64,000 bases of DNA from Massariosphaeria phaeospora. Its lineage: Eukaryota > Ascomycota > Dothideomycetes > Pleosporales. The stretch is taken from the NCBI GenBank assembly GCA_011032825.1, contig JAADJZ010000005.1, forward strand, positions 1,679,001 to 1,743,000, written 5' to 3'. A program made the translations under genes and the position numbers. Below, in pieces: positions 12,101 to 23,074 of the stretch. Numbering within the stretch: position 1 is the first letter of the stretch; each line of letters opens with the position of its first letter. The notes under the pieces are model-generated. The model searched no databases and was not told the DNA's origin. It saw only the letters and a list, made by a program, of their open reading frames with translations.

Positions 12101-12839
12101 GGTGTAAGCATAGTAGAAGCAAGTTAGTGTTCGTAGTCTTAGCGTTTTTTAGCTGAGTTACTAGTTTGGCAAGGTTACTAGTAGTTTACGTTAACTTAAA
12201 ACAGGTTATAACAGCTTTTAACGTCTAGCTACGTACTTTATTACTACTACTCTTTAGCAATAAGCTTTAGCAGTCGCAAACTTTAAGCAATACTTTTAAA
12301 TTATAGTTGCAATTAACGCTTGTAAAGGCAAGAATTTAGAGGCATATAGATAGCTCGCTAACTTCTATAGTAAAAGCTTTTAAAAAGGTTTTAAAGAAAG
12401 TAGCTATTATCGCGCACAAGCTAGTGTTAGCGCAACAAAAGATAGCTAAGCTAAAAGTAGCAAATAAAGCCGCTACGCGACGTAAATCGCATAAAAGAAA
12501 GCAGGTTTAAGCAGAAAAAACTTTGATAGTTGAGAATAGAGCTCGTCTAACTGCTCTAAAAGAGTTTGAAGCGCGTAGTAATAAGAAAAAGCTAAAAACG
12601 CGAGTGCGCGCTAGAGCAGGTAAACTATCTCAAAGGCAGTGTAGATAGTGCAATTAAACTAGGCATAACGCGCGTATGTGTAAGCAAGCAGCAAAAGTAA
12701 ACTCTAAATAATATCTTAGGTTGAATTGCTTTATATAGAGCTAAAATAGGTTGTTTTGCGCTAGAATAGAGTAGTTTTGGTAGGAGCTTGGCAAAAGTGT
12801 TCTGCGAACTCGTGTAGCTCAACTACTCGTAAAGTACGT
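9146..12839 (+). mobile_element. Fot1/pogo-like transposon, family B, interrupted by family A
   Basis: Ends are ACGTACTTTATAGG... and ...AAAGTACGT, flanked by TA. Removing the nested element and its TA (10,344-12,193) leaves about 1844 bp, the size of the intact relative at 23,075-24,938. The plus-strand transposase relic has the first catalytic block at about 9660-9720, read as YNFNKTSF where the family has YNFDETGF (Asp to Asn, Glu to Lys). It ends with a CCHC-like knuckle and HNAR motif near 12,645-12,700. Stops throughout; RIP-inactivated. Confidence 0.9.
10344..12191 (-). mobile_element. Fot1/pogo-like transposon, family A (1848 bp), inside family B
   Basis: Terminal inverted repeats begin ACGTAAACTACTAGTAAC and contain an internal near-duplication (CTAGTAACCCGGC, then CCAGTAACTCGGCC). 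TA duplications flank at 10,342-10,343 and 12,192-12,193. The unoccupied site is visible at about 24,290-24,305 in the sister copy of family B (CTATTTAACTTAAAAC), which proves the insertion order. The minus-strand transposase carries a C-terminal CX2CX4HX4C knuckle near 10,515-10,560 with a stop inside. The open plus-strand frame at 10,872-11,054 is antisense to the conserved LRTP..SKTPSNTLEL-type transposase block and is not a gene. Confidence 0.92.
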
Positions 12840-12841
12840 TA

Positions 12842-13379
12842 TAAACTTTTTGCTAATTACTATATACGCTTTTGTTAATAACCAAATCTTTATATTAGCG
12901 TTAATTAATTTAGGTTACTTTTATTATAGTTTGATAACATAGTTTTTTGTAAAGCGTGCTAGGCTTAAGCGCGTACTAATCCCCTAGCGAATAATTGTAA
13001 AGTAAATAATTAAGTATCTAGCGTTAGAAAAGTAGCTAAGATTTTATTAAACTTCTACAGCTTTGCTAATACAGCATAAGCTTACGTAGTAGAAAATAAT
13101 TAAAAGAAAAATATTATTCTAGAACAACTTTAGATAAACTAGAACAACACTACTATAGCGCTTAAAAAGAAATTAGTGTACATACACTTAATAGAGTTAC
13201 AAATCTAAAGTTAAAAAAGTAAGTTTTACTTAATAGAAGTATAGGAAGTTGCTGCAACAATGTTTAAAAAAAAAATAAACGCAGCGCAAAAAAAAAGTCT
13301 TATACAAGCAAAGAAACTATTTAAATTTTTTTTACTTCAATAGCGAATATTAACAACACCTTAGCACTAAAGCTAAAAA
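12842..13379. other. AT-rich stretch, no gene recognised
   Basis: RIP-like sequence between family B and a gypsy pol fragment. The last part (13,250-13,379) may be the protease/spacer region of the plus-strand retroelement that follows, but no motif supports this. Confidence 0.35.
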
Positions 13380-13738
13380 CTAATGTACTTTTACTAGTGC
13401 TAGAGATTTAGAAGAAGTACCTAGCAGTGTTTAACTCTAAAAAAGCAAACGAGTTACTACTATATCAAAAAGAAATTAACTACGTAGTTAAGTTGCAAGA
13501 AAAGAATAGCAAGAAGCTTAATGTGCTATAGAAACTCTTGTACAACATATCTCGTAGTAAGCTTTCTATTCTAAAAAAGAAACTAACGTTGCTGTTTAAC
13601 AAAAAGTTTATTCAAGCAAGTAATTCACTAGCTGCTTTACTTATTTTGTTTGCTAAAAAGCTAGAAAGCAAACTTCAATTGTGCATTAATGTAAAGGTTG
13701 AGCGAACTTGGAAAAGTAGTTTATTATGCTTAGGTTAG
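13380..13738 (+). pseudogene. Ty3/gypsy pol fragment (start of reverse transcriptase)
   Basis: Plus-strand reading gives the pre-RT linker (VFNSKKANELL, then EINYVVKLQEKN), then a YNISRSKLSILKKKL segment and an RT N-terminal block FIQASNSLAALLILFAKK followed by LQLCINVK, equivalent to the family GFIRPS.SP..SPVLFVKK and LR.CVDYR. The open frame at 13,538-13,738 is the best preserved part. Homology ends abruptly where the LTR-like repeat begins, so this is a truncated fragment joined to another element. Confidence 0.8.
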
Positions 13739-13920
13739 TTTTTAGAGAATAAGTAAGTTCGATAGACTAAAGAGTTTGTATAGCGTTTTATACTAAGGCA
13801 GTAGCAAGCTTCGTTCTACAAAGAGTATAAAAGTTAAAGTAAAAGTTAACTTGTAAATTGTAAAATTAAAAACAACGACTGTAAAAGTGCGTTGTTTTCT
13901 TTAGTCTATATACTAGAAAG
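13729..13920 (-). repeat. LTR-like repeat, second copy
   Basis: Matches 1596-1788 in the same orientation, with scattered transitions. It lies at the low-coordinate side of the minus-strand gypsy relic (14,680-20,006), where a 3' LTR would be. The following 13,930-14,040 contains AAGCGCTTACTA words in tandem. Confidence 0.5.
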
Positions 13921-14679
13921 TGTTCTTGCTTATCTTTAAGCGCTCGTTACTAAGCAGTAATTGTTGTTAAGCGCTTACTACTAAGCGCTTACTAATAAGC
14001 AGTTACGTAACTAAAGCTTTAGTTAATTTGCTATGTAACTCTATTAGTAGTTTATAACCTAAGCGCCTTGCGCTAGGTCTAATTATAATGCTAAATCGTA
14101 ACATTATTCTTTTTTTTTAATAATTTGTTCTTGAATTGTAGGAGCTGCTTATTTTGTACAAGTAGCCAAAGTTACCTCGCATCTAGCTAGTAATAACTTG
14201 CAATGTTTTCGTTAACTTATTGTTGCTTTTGTTTTAGCTCTAAAATTTGTTAAGCTAATACGCTTGCTAAAAATGCTTGCAATTACTACTTTTTACAAAG
14301 TCTAAATTGTTTTGTTATGCTAGATTTTTGTTTAAAGTGCGCTAAGTGCACGCGTTTAGGTTAAGCGTATGTTAACATGTTGTAAAAGTTGTTAAATCGT
14401 ACTCGTAAAAAGTATAAAAAGAAAGTAAATAAAAATAAAAAGTTGTTAGCAAAAGTAATAAATTGTTTGCTGCAAAATAAGAAAATTCTAAAGCAAGCAA
14501 AAAAACAAGCGCGCAAAAAAACTCTTTGTTTTGCGTTAAAAATAAAAGCGTCTAGCGAAACTAAGCTAGCAAAAAAAATTAATTGTCTTGCAGCGTTAAT
14601 TAGAATATAGTTTTCGACTGCGATGTAAGCTACAATAGATTTATCTAATTCTTTCGTTGCTAGTTATAGTACTAGGCTA

Positions 14680-17600
14680 GAAGCAAGCAGTAGTTTGTAA
14701 AGTTCGTGCCTAGTTTCTATGTATTCTTGCTATTTAAGTAGTTTAACTATTTAACTAGGTACTTTTTCTAATTGTTTACAACTTAATGTGTAATAATCTT
14801 CTTAACTTCAAATTCGTTTTTTTTTTAGTTTTATAGCGAAAGGTTCGCTAGAGTAGCGTTTGTAAGTTAGCTAGTTTTAACAAGAATATATAGAATACTA
14901 AGTAGACTTTTGCGTCTTTAAGTAAGTCTAACTTGTAATTAACTAAGCCTCGTTGCTTTAATATTAAAAATAGTTTGACTTTAACGTTGTCTAGACTTTT
15001 GTTTAGTTATTTAGTGCGCAAATTCTTTGTAAAGAAATAAACTCTATTTCCTCTCTTTAGCTAAAGTGCTATTTTTTGTTTTTAGTTAACATATAAAATG
15101 CTTTAGCGTTGCGCTATTTTAAGTTTACTTTGTAGTAACTTATGTATTCTTTTGAGTTTCTCTACTACTTTTGTAGCAGTCTTAGCTTTTGCGCTTAAAA
15201 ACGTTTTTCTAAAAAAATATAAGTGTTTTTTGTAATTTGCGTAGTAAAGTGTTTGTTTTGTAAACTCTAATAACTTGTTGTTATACGCTAGTTATGCTAT
15301 TAGTAGAAGCTTTACTTAATTAGTTTGTCGTTCGTTGCTATATATCCTAAGATATGTTTTTTTTGTTTATCTATTTGTTTGTAGATAATACGCTGTTAAT
15401 AGCTTGCATTTTGTTTCAATTGCAGCTAACAAAGTTGTTTAATAGTTCAATGTAAAGAGCTTGTTTTTGTTGCTAATAATTAGTTTAAGTATTCTATAGT
15501 ATCTAATAAGTTGGTTTAAAAGAATAAATTCTAGTTGTTGCGCAGTGTACGTGTTCTTAAACAGTATTATTTTTGCGTACTTAGTAAATTAGTTAACTAT
15601 AACTATAATAGCGTTGTAAGCTATTTTTATAGCAAAGTTTTTTAACAAAAGCAATTTTGTTACAAAATCTATAAAGATATTAGTTTAAAGCTTATTTAGT
15701 AGCTTTAAAGCTTGCATTTCTTCGTATTCTACGTAGGTACTATGTTTGTTTTTCTAATAGTTTGCACATTTTTTAACAATTGCAGTAACTTTGTTTTTTA
15801 TTTTGCTAAACTTGTAGTTTTGTTTAATAAATTTTATTGTTCATGTTATTTTAGAGTAACTGTAAACTAGGTTATTGTAGTGTTGTTGTATAATTGCTTC
15901 TTGCAATTTTTTTAAAACTATAATTGCGGTTTTTAAAAGCACGTTTAGCGTTCTAGCTAGTTTTAGTAATTTGTTTTAGTTAACTTTAAGTATTGCGGTG
16001 TTAATAATTTCTTTTGTTTTAGCAATATTATGTTGTTAGCTAAAAGCGTCAGCTTTGCTATTGTTTTTTTAGTGTATACACAATTTTGAACTTGTACTAG
16101 CCTAGCATTTCTAACTATCTAACTTGCTTTTAGTTAAGTACTTTAGTAGTTGTAAAATTAACTAAGTTCTTAGGCTGGTAAATGGGTAGAGGTTGGGTTA
16201 GGGTTGGGTTAGCTTACGTCAGACCTCAACCCAACCCTAGCCTTAACCCGCGCTAGTTACTAAGTAGCTTGGGTAGAGGTTGGGTTAGAGTGGTCAAAGC
16301 TTAGGGTTGTGGTTGGGTCTTACATAATATTTACAACCTATATTAATATTAAGTTTTCTATGTATATTTATCACATTTACTTATTACAGTTTCTTAACTA
16401 TTTAGGTAACCCTAACCTAACTCTCAACCCAGAGCTTTGACCACTCTAACCCAACCCCTACCCACGCTAGGTTAACTCTAACCCAATCTTAACCCAAGGT
16501 CTGTGCGACCCATAACCCAACCTATACCCATCGATAGGTACCCCCTACCCATTCGCCAGCGTATAAGTTCTTGTAATTCGTAAATATTGTAAGTTTTAAG
16601 TAGCTTTTTGCGTAAACTCTTTAATGCTGTAAGCATGCAACAATAGCTAGCAGCTTTTTATTATGCACGTTGTATTGTTTTTTAAGTTTTAAAAACTTGC
16701 GTAAGTAATAAGCAATAAAGTGCTATTTGCCTTTGTACAGTTAACTAGCACATTCTTCTAGCGCAAAATCTAATGCGTTGGTTTTAAAGCGTAAAAGTTG
16801 TTTTGCTTAAAATATCTAAAAGCATAGTAAACTAATGCTTGCGTTTTTAAGCTGTTAAAAAGCTTATTTTGCTTTTTTGCTTTATGCGAAAGTTGTATTT
16901 TTTCGCGTAATCTTTGTTAAAAGTATAGCAATTTTCAAGTAATCTTTAATAAACTAGCAATTAAAGTTTAGAAACTTTAAAAAAAATGTATTTCCTTAAG
17001 TTGTAGCTATTTTTTAACTACTTTAATCTTGTTTTTGCTTAAGCGTACTTCGTTTACTTTTACTACGTATTCAAAAAATGCAACTTCGCGCTTATAGAAT
17101 TCGCACTTTTTTAGTTTAAGTTAAAAGTTAAACTTGTTAAAGCACTTTAGTACTGTTTTAACATGTTTAACATAGTTCTTTTAAGTTTTAAAATAAATAA
17201 AAATGTTGTTTAAATAGGCAACAACAAAGATATTTAAGTGCATTTTCAACACGTTGTTAATAAGCTTTTAAAAAGTTGCTAAAGCGTTTGTAAGCTTAAA
17301 TAGCATAATAGTGTATTTGTAGTATTTGTATCTCGTTTAAAACGCTGTTTTCTATTTTTTACTTTTTTTAATTTTAATAAAGTAGTAACTATCTTGTAGG
17401 TTAAGCGCTGTAAAGACTTTTGCGTAAAACAATTAATCTCGTAATTCTATAATATTTAGTAAAAAGTATAAATTTTTAACTGTAATGTTGTTGAGTTTGC
17501 GATAATTAACGCATAGTTATAATGCGCTGTTTTTTTTTAGTACAAAAATAATTAAGTATTCTGCAAGTAACTGTAATAGTTGTATGTAACTTTTTTTTAA

Positions 17601-18560
17601 GTTATTTTTAATGTAATCGCGAAGTGTGCTTAACTTTTTTTTTAATAGTTTATAAATTAAGCTAAAAGTTAGTTGCTTATTTTTTTGTAATACAATTTTG
17701 TAGTTTTAAATTTTGTATTTTAGTAATGCTTTTGCATCTACTACTTTTTAAAAGAAATGTCTAAACTTTTTATATTTGTAAAGTATTTCTAAAAGTGCGC
17801 TAATTTTTTTTTTCTTTAACTTGTTAATCTAAAAGCTTTAAGTTGGTATTTGTTTAGTTAAACTTTTGTATTTTAAAGCTGTCCTTTGTTAATGCAATTA
17901 CGTTAATTGTTTTTTTATTTGCTATTAAACTTTGCTAATGCGTAGGCATAGTGTTAGAAGCGCTGTTTCTACAATACTCTAGCAAAAGCGTATTCTTTTT
18001 TTAGTTAATCTAAAAGTTGTGCTTTTTTAACTAAAAAAGTTTTAAAATAATGTCGTAGATAGCTAGTTTAAAAACGTTAAAAGCTAACTCTTTTTAATAT
18101 TGTTTAATGTGCAACGGTACATTACGTGTTTTATATATAACTATTAGTTGTGCTCGTATAAACTATTTGTTAGCACTAGTAAGTAAATAAAGCTGTTGTT
18201 TTTTTAATAGTTGTAAACTAGCTACAAATACTGCTTAAGCGAAAACAAAGTTATCTTGTGCTTTTATGTTAATTAAGGCTTTTATCAAGTAACCGTTAAG
18301 CTTTACTAAAAGCTTAATTTGTTTTACTAAGTTAATTACGTTAATCTATTTAACTTTAAAGTTAAGCGTTGCTAGCTTAAAAAAATTTGTACTAAATCTA
18401 TTAACTTTTTTAAAAGTTTAATACTGTGCGCAGTTAGAGTGTAGGCAAGTTTGCTACTAAGCTTAAGTACAATTGCTGTTTACAAGCATTTGCATTGCAA
18501 GTAGTTTTGCTAAGTTGTTTTTTTTTAAAAAGTATAGTATGTTGCGTTTGTTTTATAAGT
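14680..18560 (-). pseudogene. Chromovirus pol relic: RT, RNase H, integrase, chromodomain
   Basis: Minus-strand order: RT at about 17,000-17,560 (LCVNYRKLNNITV, KVFTALNLQDSYYFI, then YLNNIFIY at about 17,192-17,218, the family YLDDILIY with both catalytic Asp residues changed to Asn); connection/RNase H at about 16,600-17,000; MITE-3 inserted at 16,172-16,563; integrase at 15,300-15,800 (IDFVTKL, VIVN where Asp is expected, IISNKNKLFT, TAYYLQTN); chromodomain at 14,690-14,790 (KYLVK*LNY, then SKNT). This domain order defines a Ty3/gypsy chromovirus. Every catalytic change fits G-to-A mutation. The open plus-strand frame at 14,389-14,610 is lysine-rich AT drift. Confidence 0.9.
16172..16563. 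mobile_element. MITE-3 (392 bp) with telomere-like internal words
   Basis: Inverted-repeat element with ends related to MITE-1 (GGCTGGTAAATGGGTAGAGG at left, CCTACCCATTCGCCAGC at right). It interrupts the RNase H/integrase region of the chromovirus relic. A 9-bp direct repeat TAAGTTCTT flanks it (16,163-16,171 and 16,564-16,572), consistent with Mutator-like target duplication. Its subterminal arms consist of repeated GGTTGGGTTAGGGTTGGG-type words. It is much less RIP-mutated than its host, which suggests later arrival. Confidence 0.8.
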
Positions 18561-18899
18561 AGTATTCGCAAGTGTTGTTTTTGCAATTAAACTACTTTTA
18601 AGAGCAGAATTAGCTTTTTCTTTTAAAAAACTATTTTAAGCTTTGTTTGTTAGAGTAATAAGTAAAGTAGTTGTAAAAGTACACTATCTATAACATTTTC
18701 GCGTGTTCTAAGTTTTAGTAGTTTAAGTAGTATTGTAGTTTGTAAGAGTTTGCGTTTTTGTAGTTACTTTTAAAGCTTTGTTAAAATTCTTTTGCTACTT
18801 TATCGTGCTAGTGTTCTTTAGTAGCCAATTTGTTTAGATTTAAAAGTAAAATGTTTTTTTTAAAGCGTTTTGTTTTTTTAAGCTTTTAATAGATTCTTT

Positions 18900-20006
18900 G
18901 TTTGTTTTTTTCTGTAAGCTTTTGTTTTAGCTTGTTAAAATAGTGCTATACTAGATTCTTGTAAATCGAGATTTGTAGCTGTTCGTTAGGTAACTTGTAT
19001 TTTTTATCTGTTAATTTAAAGTTGTTACACATTAACTTTTTTTTAGCTAAACCTATTTTTTTAGGTAACTATTCTCTCTAATTCTTAACATTTATAATAG
19101 TAATTACTTTTTATTTTTTATTAATACTACTTGTAGCATTAGACAGTACGTTTAACTATTAAACAACTTTGTTCTTTTAATAACAGTTGCTAGAGATGTA
19201 GCTTAGCTTGCTATAATTATAGCAAGTTTTTGTTTCTTTGCTATACTTTAATTGTTTTTTAATTAGTTTGCTTTTGTTAAAGTTGTTAAGGTGTATAAGT
19301 TTGTATTTTTAGGTTAAGTTGTATATACTTATTAAGCGTAGGTGTTGCGTTTGTATCTAGCGCTAGCTTGTATTAAGTATATAACTTTTGTTTTTCTTTA
19401 GTACGTAGAACTTTGCTTTGGCTTGCATTTTAATTGCGAGTTTGTACAACTTATTGTTAAAGCAAATTAATTTTTTAATTAAATTGCTTAAAGTGTTTGT
19501 AGCTGCTCTAAAGCGCATTAGTTTTGTTTTAACGTTATTTTTTAGCTTTTGCTTGTACATGCGCATAAGTGCTTTGTTGTTTTAGTTAGTTTAAATAAAG
19601 TACTGTTAAAACAAGTTAGCGTAGTTTTTAGCTAACTTAGTTTAGCGCATTTGTTAAATAGTTTTTTTTGCGATAGCAAGTTTGTTAGCAATTGCGTAAA
19701 ATTGTTGCAGCTTGTTTTTAAATACAGCGCAATTTTTGAACATGCGTGTAATTATGTTTTTATTGTTATTACTATTTAAGTACCTTTTTAAGTAAAGTTA
19801 AACTTACTTAAAAGCTAGCTCTTTTATGTAAAAAGCTATTAGAAATGCCTTGTTAATATCGTTAACATAGTTATTTTCAAATTTAGAAAAAAAGTTGAAC
19901 TAGAGTATTTAGTTCTCTAGCTTTAAGCAGTTTTTATAATAGAAATTAAGCTTCGCTACTTTCGTACCGCTAGTGCGAGTATAAAAAAAAGTAGTTATTA
20001 AAGTAT
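18900..20006 (-). pseudogene. Chromovirus gag relic of the 14.7-20.0 kb element
   Basis: Colinear with 400-1560 in the same orientation. The 67-codon piece at 19,363-19,566 matches that at 893-1096. The zinc knuckle near 19,185-19,235 has lost a Cys (to Tyr) in addition to the His. The element's upstream end is cut by a family A transposon at 20,009, and the matching 5' LTR was not found beyond it, so the copy has lost its 5' end. Confidence 0.8.
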
Positions 20007-20008
20007 TA

Positions 20009-21866
20009 ACGTAAACTACTAGTAACCTAGCCAAACTAGTAACTCGGCTAAAAAACGCTAAGACTACGAATACTAACTTACTTTTACTATGCTTACACTT
20101 ACAAACGCGCAATTACGTAAATACAAAAGCAAATTCTTTCTTGCTCTTAAAGCTTTTAGAGCTAGCAAATTCTAAAGCCTCTGCGCAGCTGCACAGTTTT
20201 TTACTATTAATTACTGTTAACTTGCTAAACGCAATAAAGAAATACTTTTTAGCTTAAAAACTACGTTTACTCTCTGTAAGCTTACAAGCACCAAAAAAAA
20301 ACAATTGTCTAATACATTCTTAACCTTAACGCGCAAGAATTTGCGCTTTTTCTATCTAAAGTAGCAGCCTAGTAGCTAATATAGCTGATAAACTGCTAGG
20401 CGAGCGTAGTAGCAAGCTAGTAAGCAAGAACTAGCCTGCGCGCTTCGTAACGCGTTTATTTAAACTCAAAATAGCTTTTAATTAAGCTAAAAATAGGCAG
20501 AGAATACTCTAAAAGAATCTAAAGATAATTAGCGCGTAGTTTAAGCTAGTAGAAAATACTAAAGCTAAGTACAGCGTTTACAACAACGACGTGCACAACT
20601 TTAACAAAACTAGCTTCTAAATAAGCGTAATTAGCTTTATAAAAGTCGTTATAAGCTTTTAAAAACGTACTCAACCTAATCTTATCTAGCTAGGCGATTG
20701 AGAGTAGGTAATAGTTATTCAAAGCATTTGCGCTGCAGAGTACGCGATCTCGCTGTTTATTATCTACAAAAAGCGCGTTTACATTTTAGCATAGTACAAG
20801 AAGAACTTTATACTTAGCAATTAAAAGCTCTTAGTTTTTAAAAACAGCTAGACAAACAACGCTTTTAGTTTTAAATAGTTAAAGCACTTTAACGCGCATA
20901 CAAAAGCACGTTAAGTAAAAAAGTATTAGCTACTTATTTTAGACAGCTATAAGAGCTACTAATTTTAGAATTTCAAAAACTATTACTTTAAAAACAAGAT
21001 TTTTACGCTTTGCATGCTCGCTTATTTATTTTATATTTTTTAGCTGCTAGATGTAGTTTGCTTTTTGCTGCTAAAGCTAAAGTACTCTCAACGCGTTTGA
21101 GACTTAGCGCGCTAGCGCGTTTTCTATATTAACAAAAAAAGCTTTCTGCTAGCCTTTAGAAACGCGTTTTTTAAAGTGTTTACAACAAAAAACTGCAAGA
21201 AAGCTTTTAAGGTCTTAAAGCTAGTTTCTATTAACGCGCAAGTAGTTTTTAATTGCTTTAAAGTACGGCTACGTACTCTACTACTACTCTTTGCACTAGA
21301 AACGCCGTAGCAGTTAAAAACTCCAAGCAATACGCTTGAATTTAGATCGCAATTAAAGCTTATTACTACTAAGCTTAGTTTCTCTCTATTATCTCTAAAG
21401 AATAGAGTTAATTAGCTTGTTAAAAAGTTCTACTAGATAGCTTATTAGGTTAAGCTAATGCGCGATCGAATCTCTAGCCTTGAAAAAACTATTAAAGAAG
21501 CAACAAAAAGAAAATTACAAAAACAAAAGCGAATTTAAATAAGTAACACAATAGAGTATAGTAATAGATTAGCGCAAGTAGCTGCTAAAGCGTTTACAGC
21601 ACTTTAGCTATTAAAAAAAGCGCGTAGTAGAGAGAGTTAAGAAAGAGCACAACTAGCTCTACGGCGCTGTAGAAACTGTAGTAATACAAGACACAATGCT
21701 CAAACTTGTTAAAAGAATACAAGAAAAGCTTTTGAATCTAAAGCTAGCACGACGTACGCAGGTTCCTTGTTTAATAGCAATTAATTTAATGTTCTTTGAG
21801 ATAAGTTGGTTGTGCTAAGGAAAACTAACCGAGGTAATAGTCTAACTAAAGTAATAATCTAATACG
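20009..21866 (+). mobile_element. Fot1/pogo-like transposon, family A (1858 bp), plus orientation
   Basis: Left end ACGTAAACTACTAGTAACC and a more decayed right end finishing in ACGT, with TA at 20,007-20,008 and 21,867-21,868. The transposase reads on the plus strand: the first catalytic block at about 20,590-20,620 is HNFNKTSF (family HNFDETGF), so catalytic Asp is Asn. The C-terminal knuckle at 21,668-21,709 is an intact CX2CX4HX4C (CRNCSNTRHNAQTC). The antisense open frame at 21,124-21,330 mirrors that of the 10.3-kb copy and is not a gene. Confidence 0.9.
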
Positions 21867-21868
21867 TT

Positions 21869-22369
21869 ATAGCTTTTATATAACAATAGAGTTTATTAAA
21901 TATTGCAATTGCAATTAGATTCTCTTAATAGTATTTTCTTTTTATTTAACTTATACGCTGCAACTGCTTGATGTAGTTATATTCAAGCTACTCTTTTAGA
22001 GCTATTTTAACGCGTTTACTACTTATCTCTACAACGCTCAAAACTTTATTTTAATTTAAAAAACTAACTTTTTCTTACTGTTCTAGCAAGCCTAGGTTTT
22101 ATCTTTTAAAAAAAACACTATTTTAAAGTTGTTCGAAGCTACTAGCATATAGTTAATAGATCGCAACGTTATACTTAATAGATTTAAAACAATACCTAAA
22201 GATAAGCGCAGCTTGCTTTCTCGTTTCTTTTCAAGTAATTAGCAATAGCTAAAGCAATTAGTACGAAAAGCTACGCAAAATAGAGCTAAGAATAGAATTA
22301 AATAGTTAAGCAGCTTTATTTACTATTTCTAGGTTCAAAATAAGCTGCTAAAGCATAAGAATAATAGAT
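21869..22369. other. AT-rich stretch upstream of a DDE transposase tail
   Basis: No motif is readable. It may contain the decayed catalytic part of the transposase whose tail follows, but stops and drift prevent a call. Confidence 0.3.
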
Positions 22370-22800
22370 TAAAAGCAGCTGTTTTACACAAGCAAAAGCA
22401 CAAGAATAAAAGCAAAGCTGTTAACTTTTAATAGCGTAAGAAGTACTATAGTAGTGCTGTATTCTAGTTTCTTTGCAAAGTGCATAAAGCTTAAGCTTAA
22501 AAAGCAGTTCGCAAGTAAAAAAAAAAGAAAAAGAAACTTTGCAAAGCATAGGCTAAGAAGTAGCGTAAAAATAAGCAACTACAACGTTAAGTTAAGCTTA
22601 AGAAAAAGCGTATTAAAAGAAAGAAGCTTAAAAAAGTGCGTAAGCAGCAAAAAGCTAAGAAAGCAGCTAAACGCGCGCGCAAAGTTAAAGCTTAAAATAC
22701 TAAAAAAGCTTAACAACAAGCTTAAAGTAGTAAGCGTAAAGTTTTACAAGCGCTTTTATATAAAGAACAAGCGTTAAAAACGCGTAATAGAGAATAAAGT
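22370..22800 (+). pseudogene. Tail of a different fungal DDE transposase (coiled-coil, Lys-rich)
   Basis: In the frame carrying stops, the sequence reads AVLHKQKHKNKSKAVNF, then SSAVF.F..KVHKA, then a long basic coiled coil (KKAAKRARKVKA, then KRKVLQA). This follows the well-known C-terminus of fungal DDE-superfamily endonucleases, which have a GGAVFWSP..V.EAR block followed by a charged helix. The longest open frame here (22,454-22,777) is a different reading frame and is an artefact of low complexity. It represents a family distinct from A and B. Confidence 0.6.
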
Positions 22801-23074
22801 TTAAGATAGAGTTGCACTTTTTCTATTAGCTCTATTGCTAAAGCTTACATTACGTAGCCGCAGCGTTAACTTCTTGCAAAAATATAAATAGTACAAGTTA
22901 ATCGCAAGCATTTATTTACTACAGCACTACGTTTTTATTAATATTAAGCTACTATGTAGCGTTGTACAGCTTTAAGTTTAAAATTGCGCATATAGTATTC
23001 GCAAGGCATAAAATAAATTCAAACACGAAGTGCACGAATATAGTAATACTACGTTTAGTAGCAATTTCTATAGA

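Noticed and set aside
16172..16563. Telomere or subtelomere end
   Set aside because: Words are interspersed and inverted, flanked by a target duplication within a retroelement; no long TTAGGG array.
22454..22777. 107-residue Lys-rich open frame
   Set aside because: Another frame, though broken by stops, matches a fungal DDE transposase tail; this one is low-complexity.
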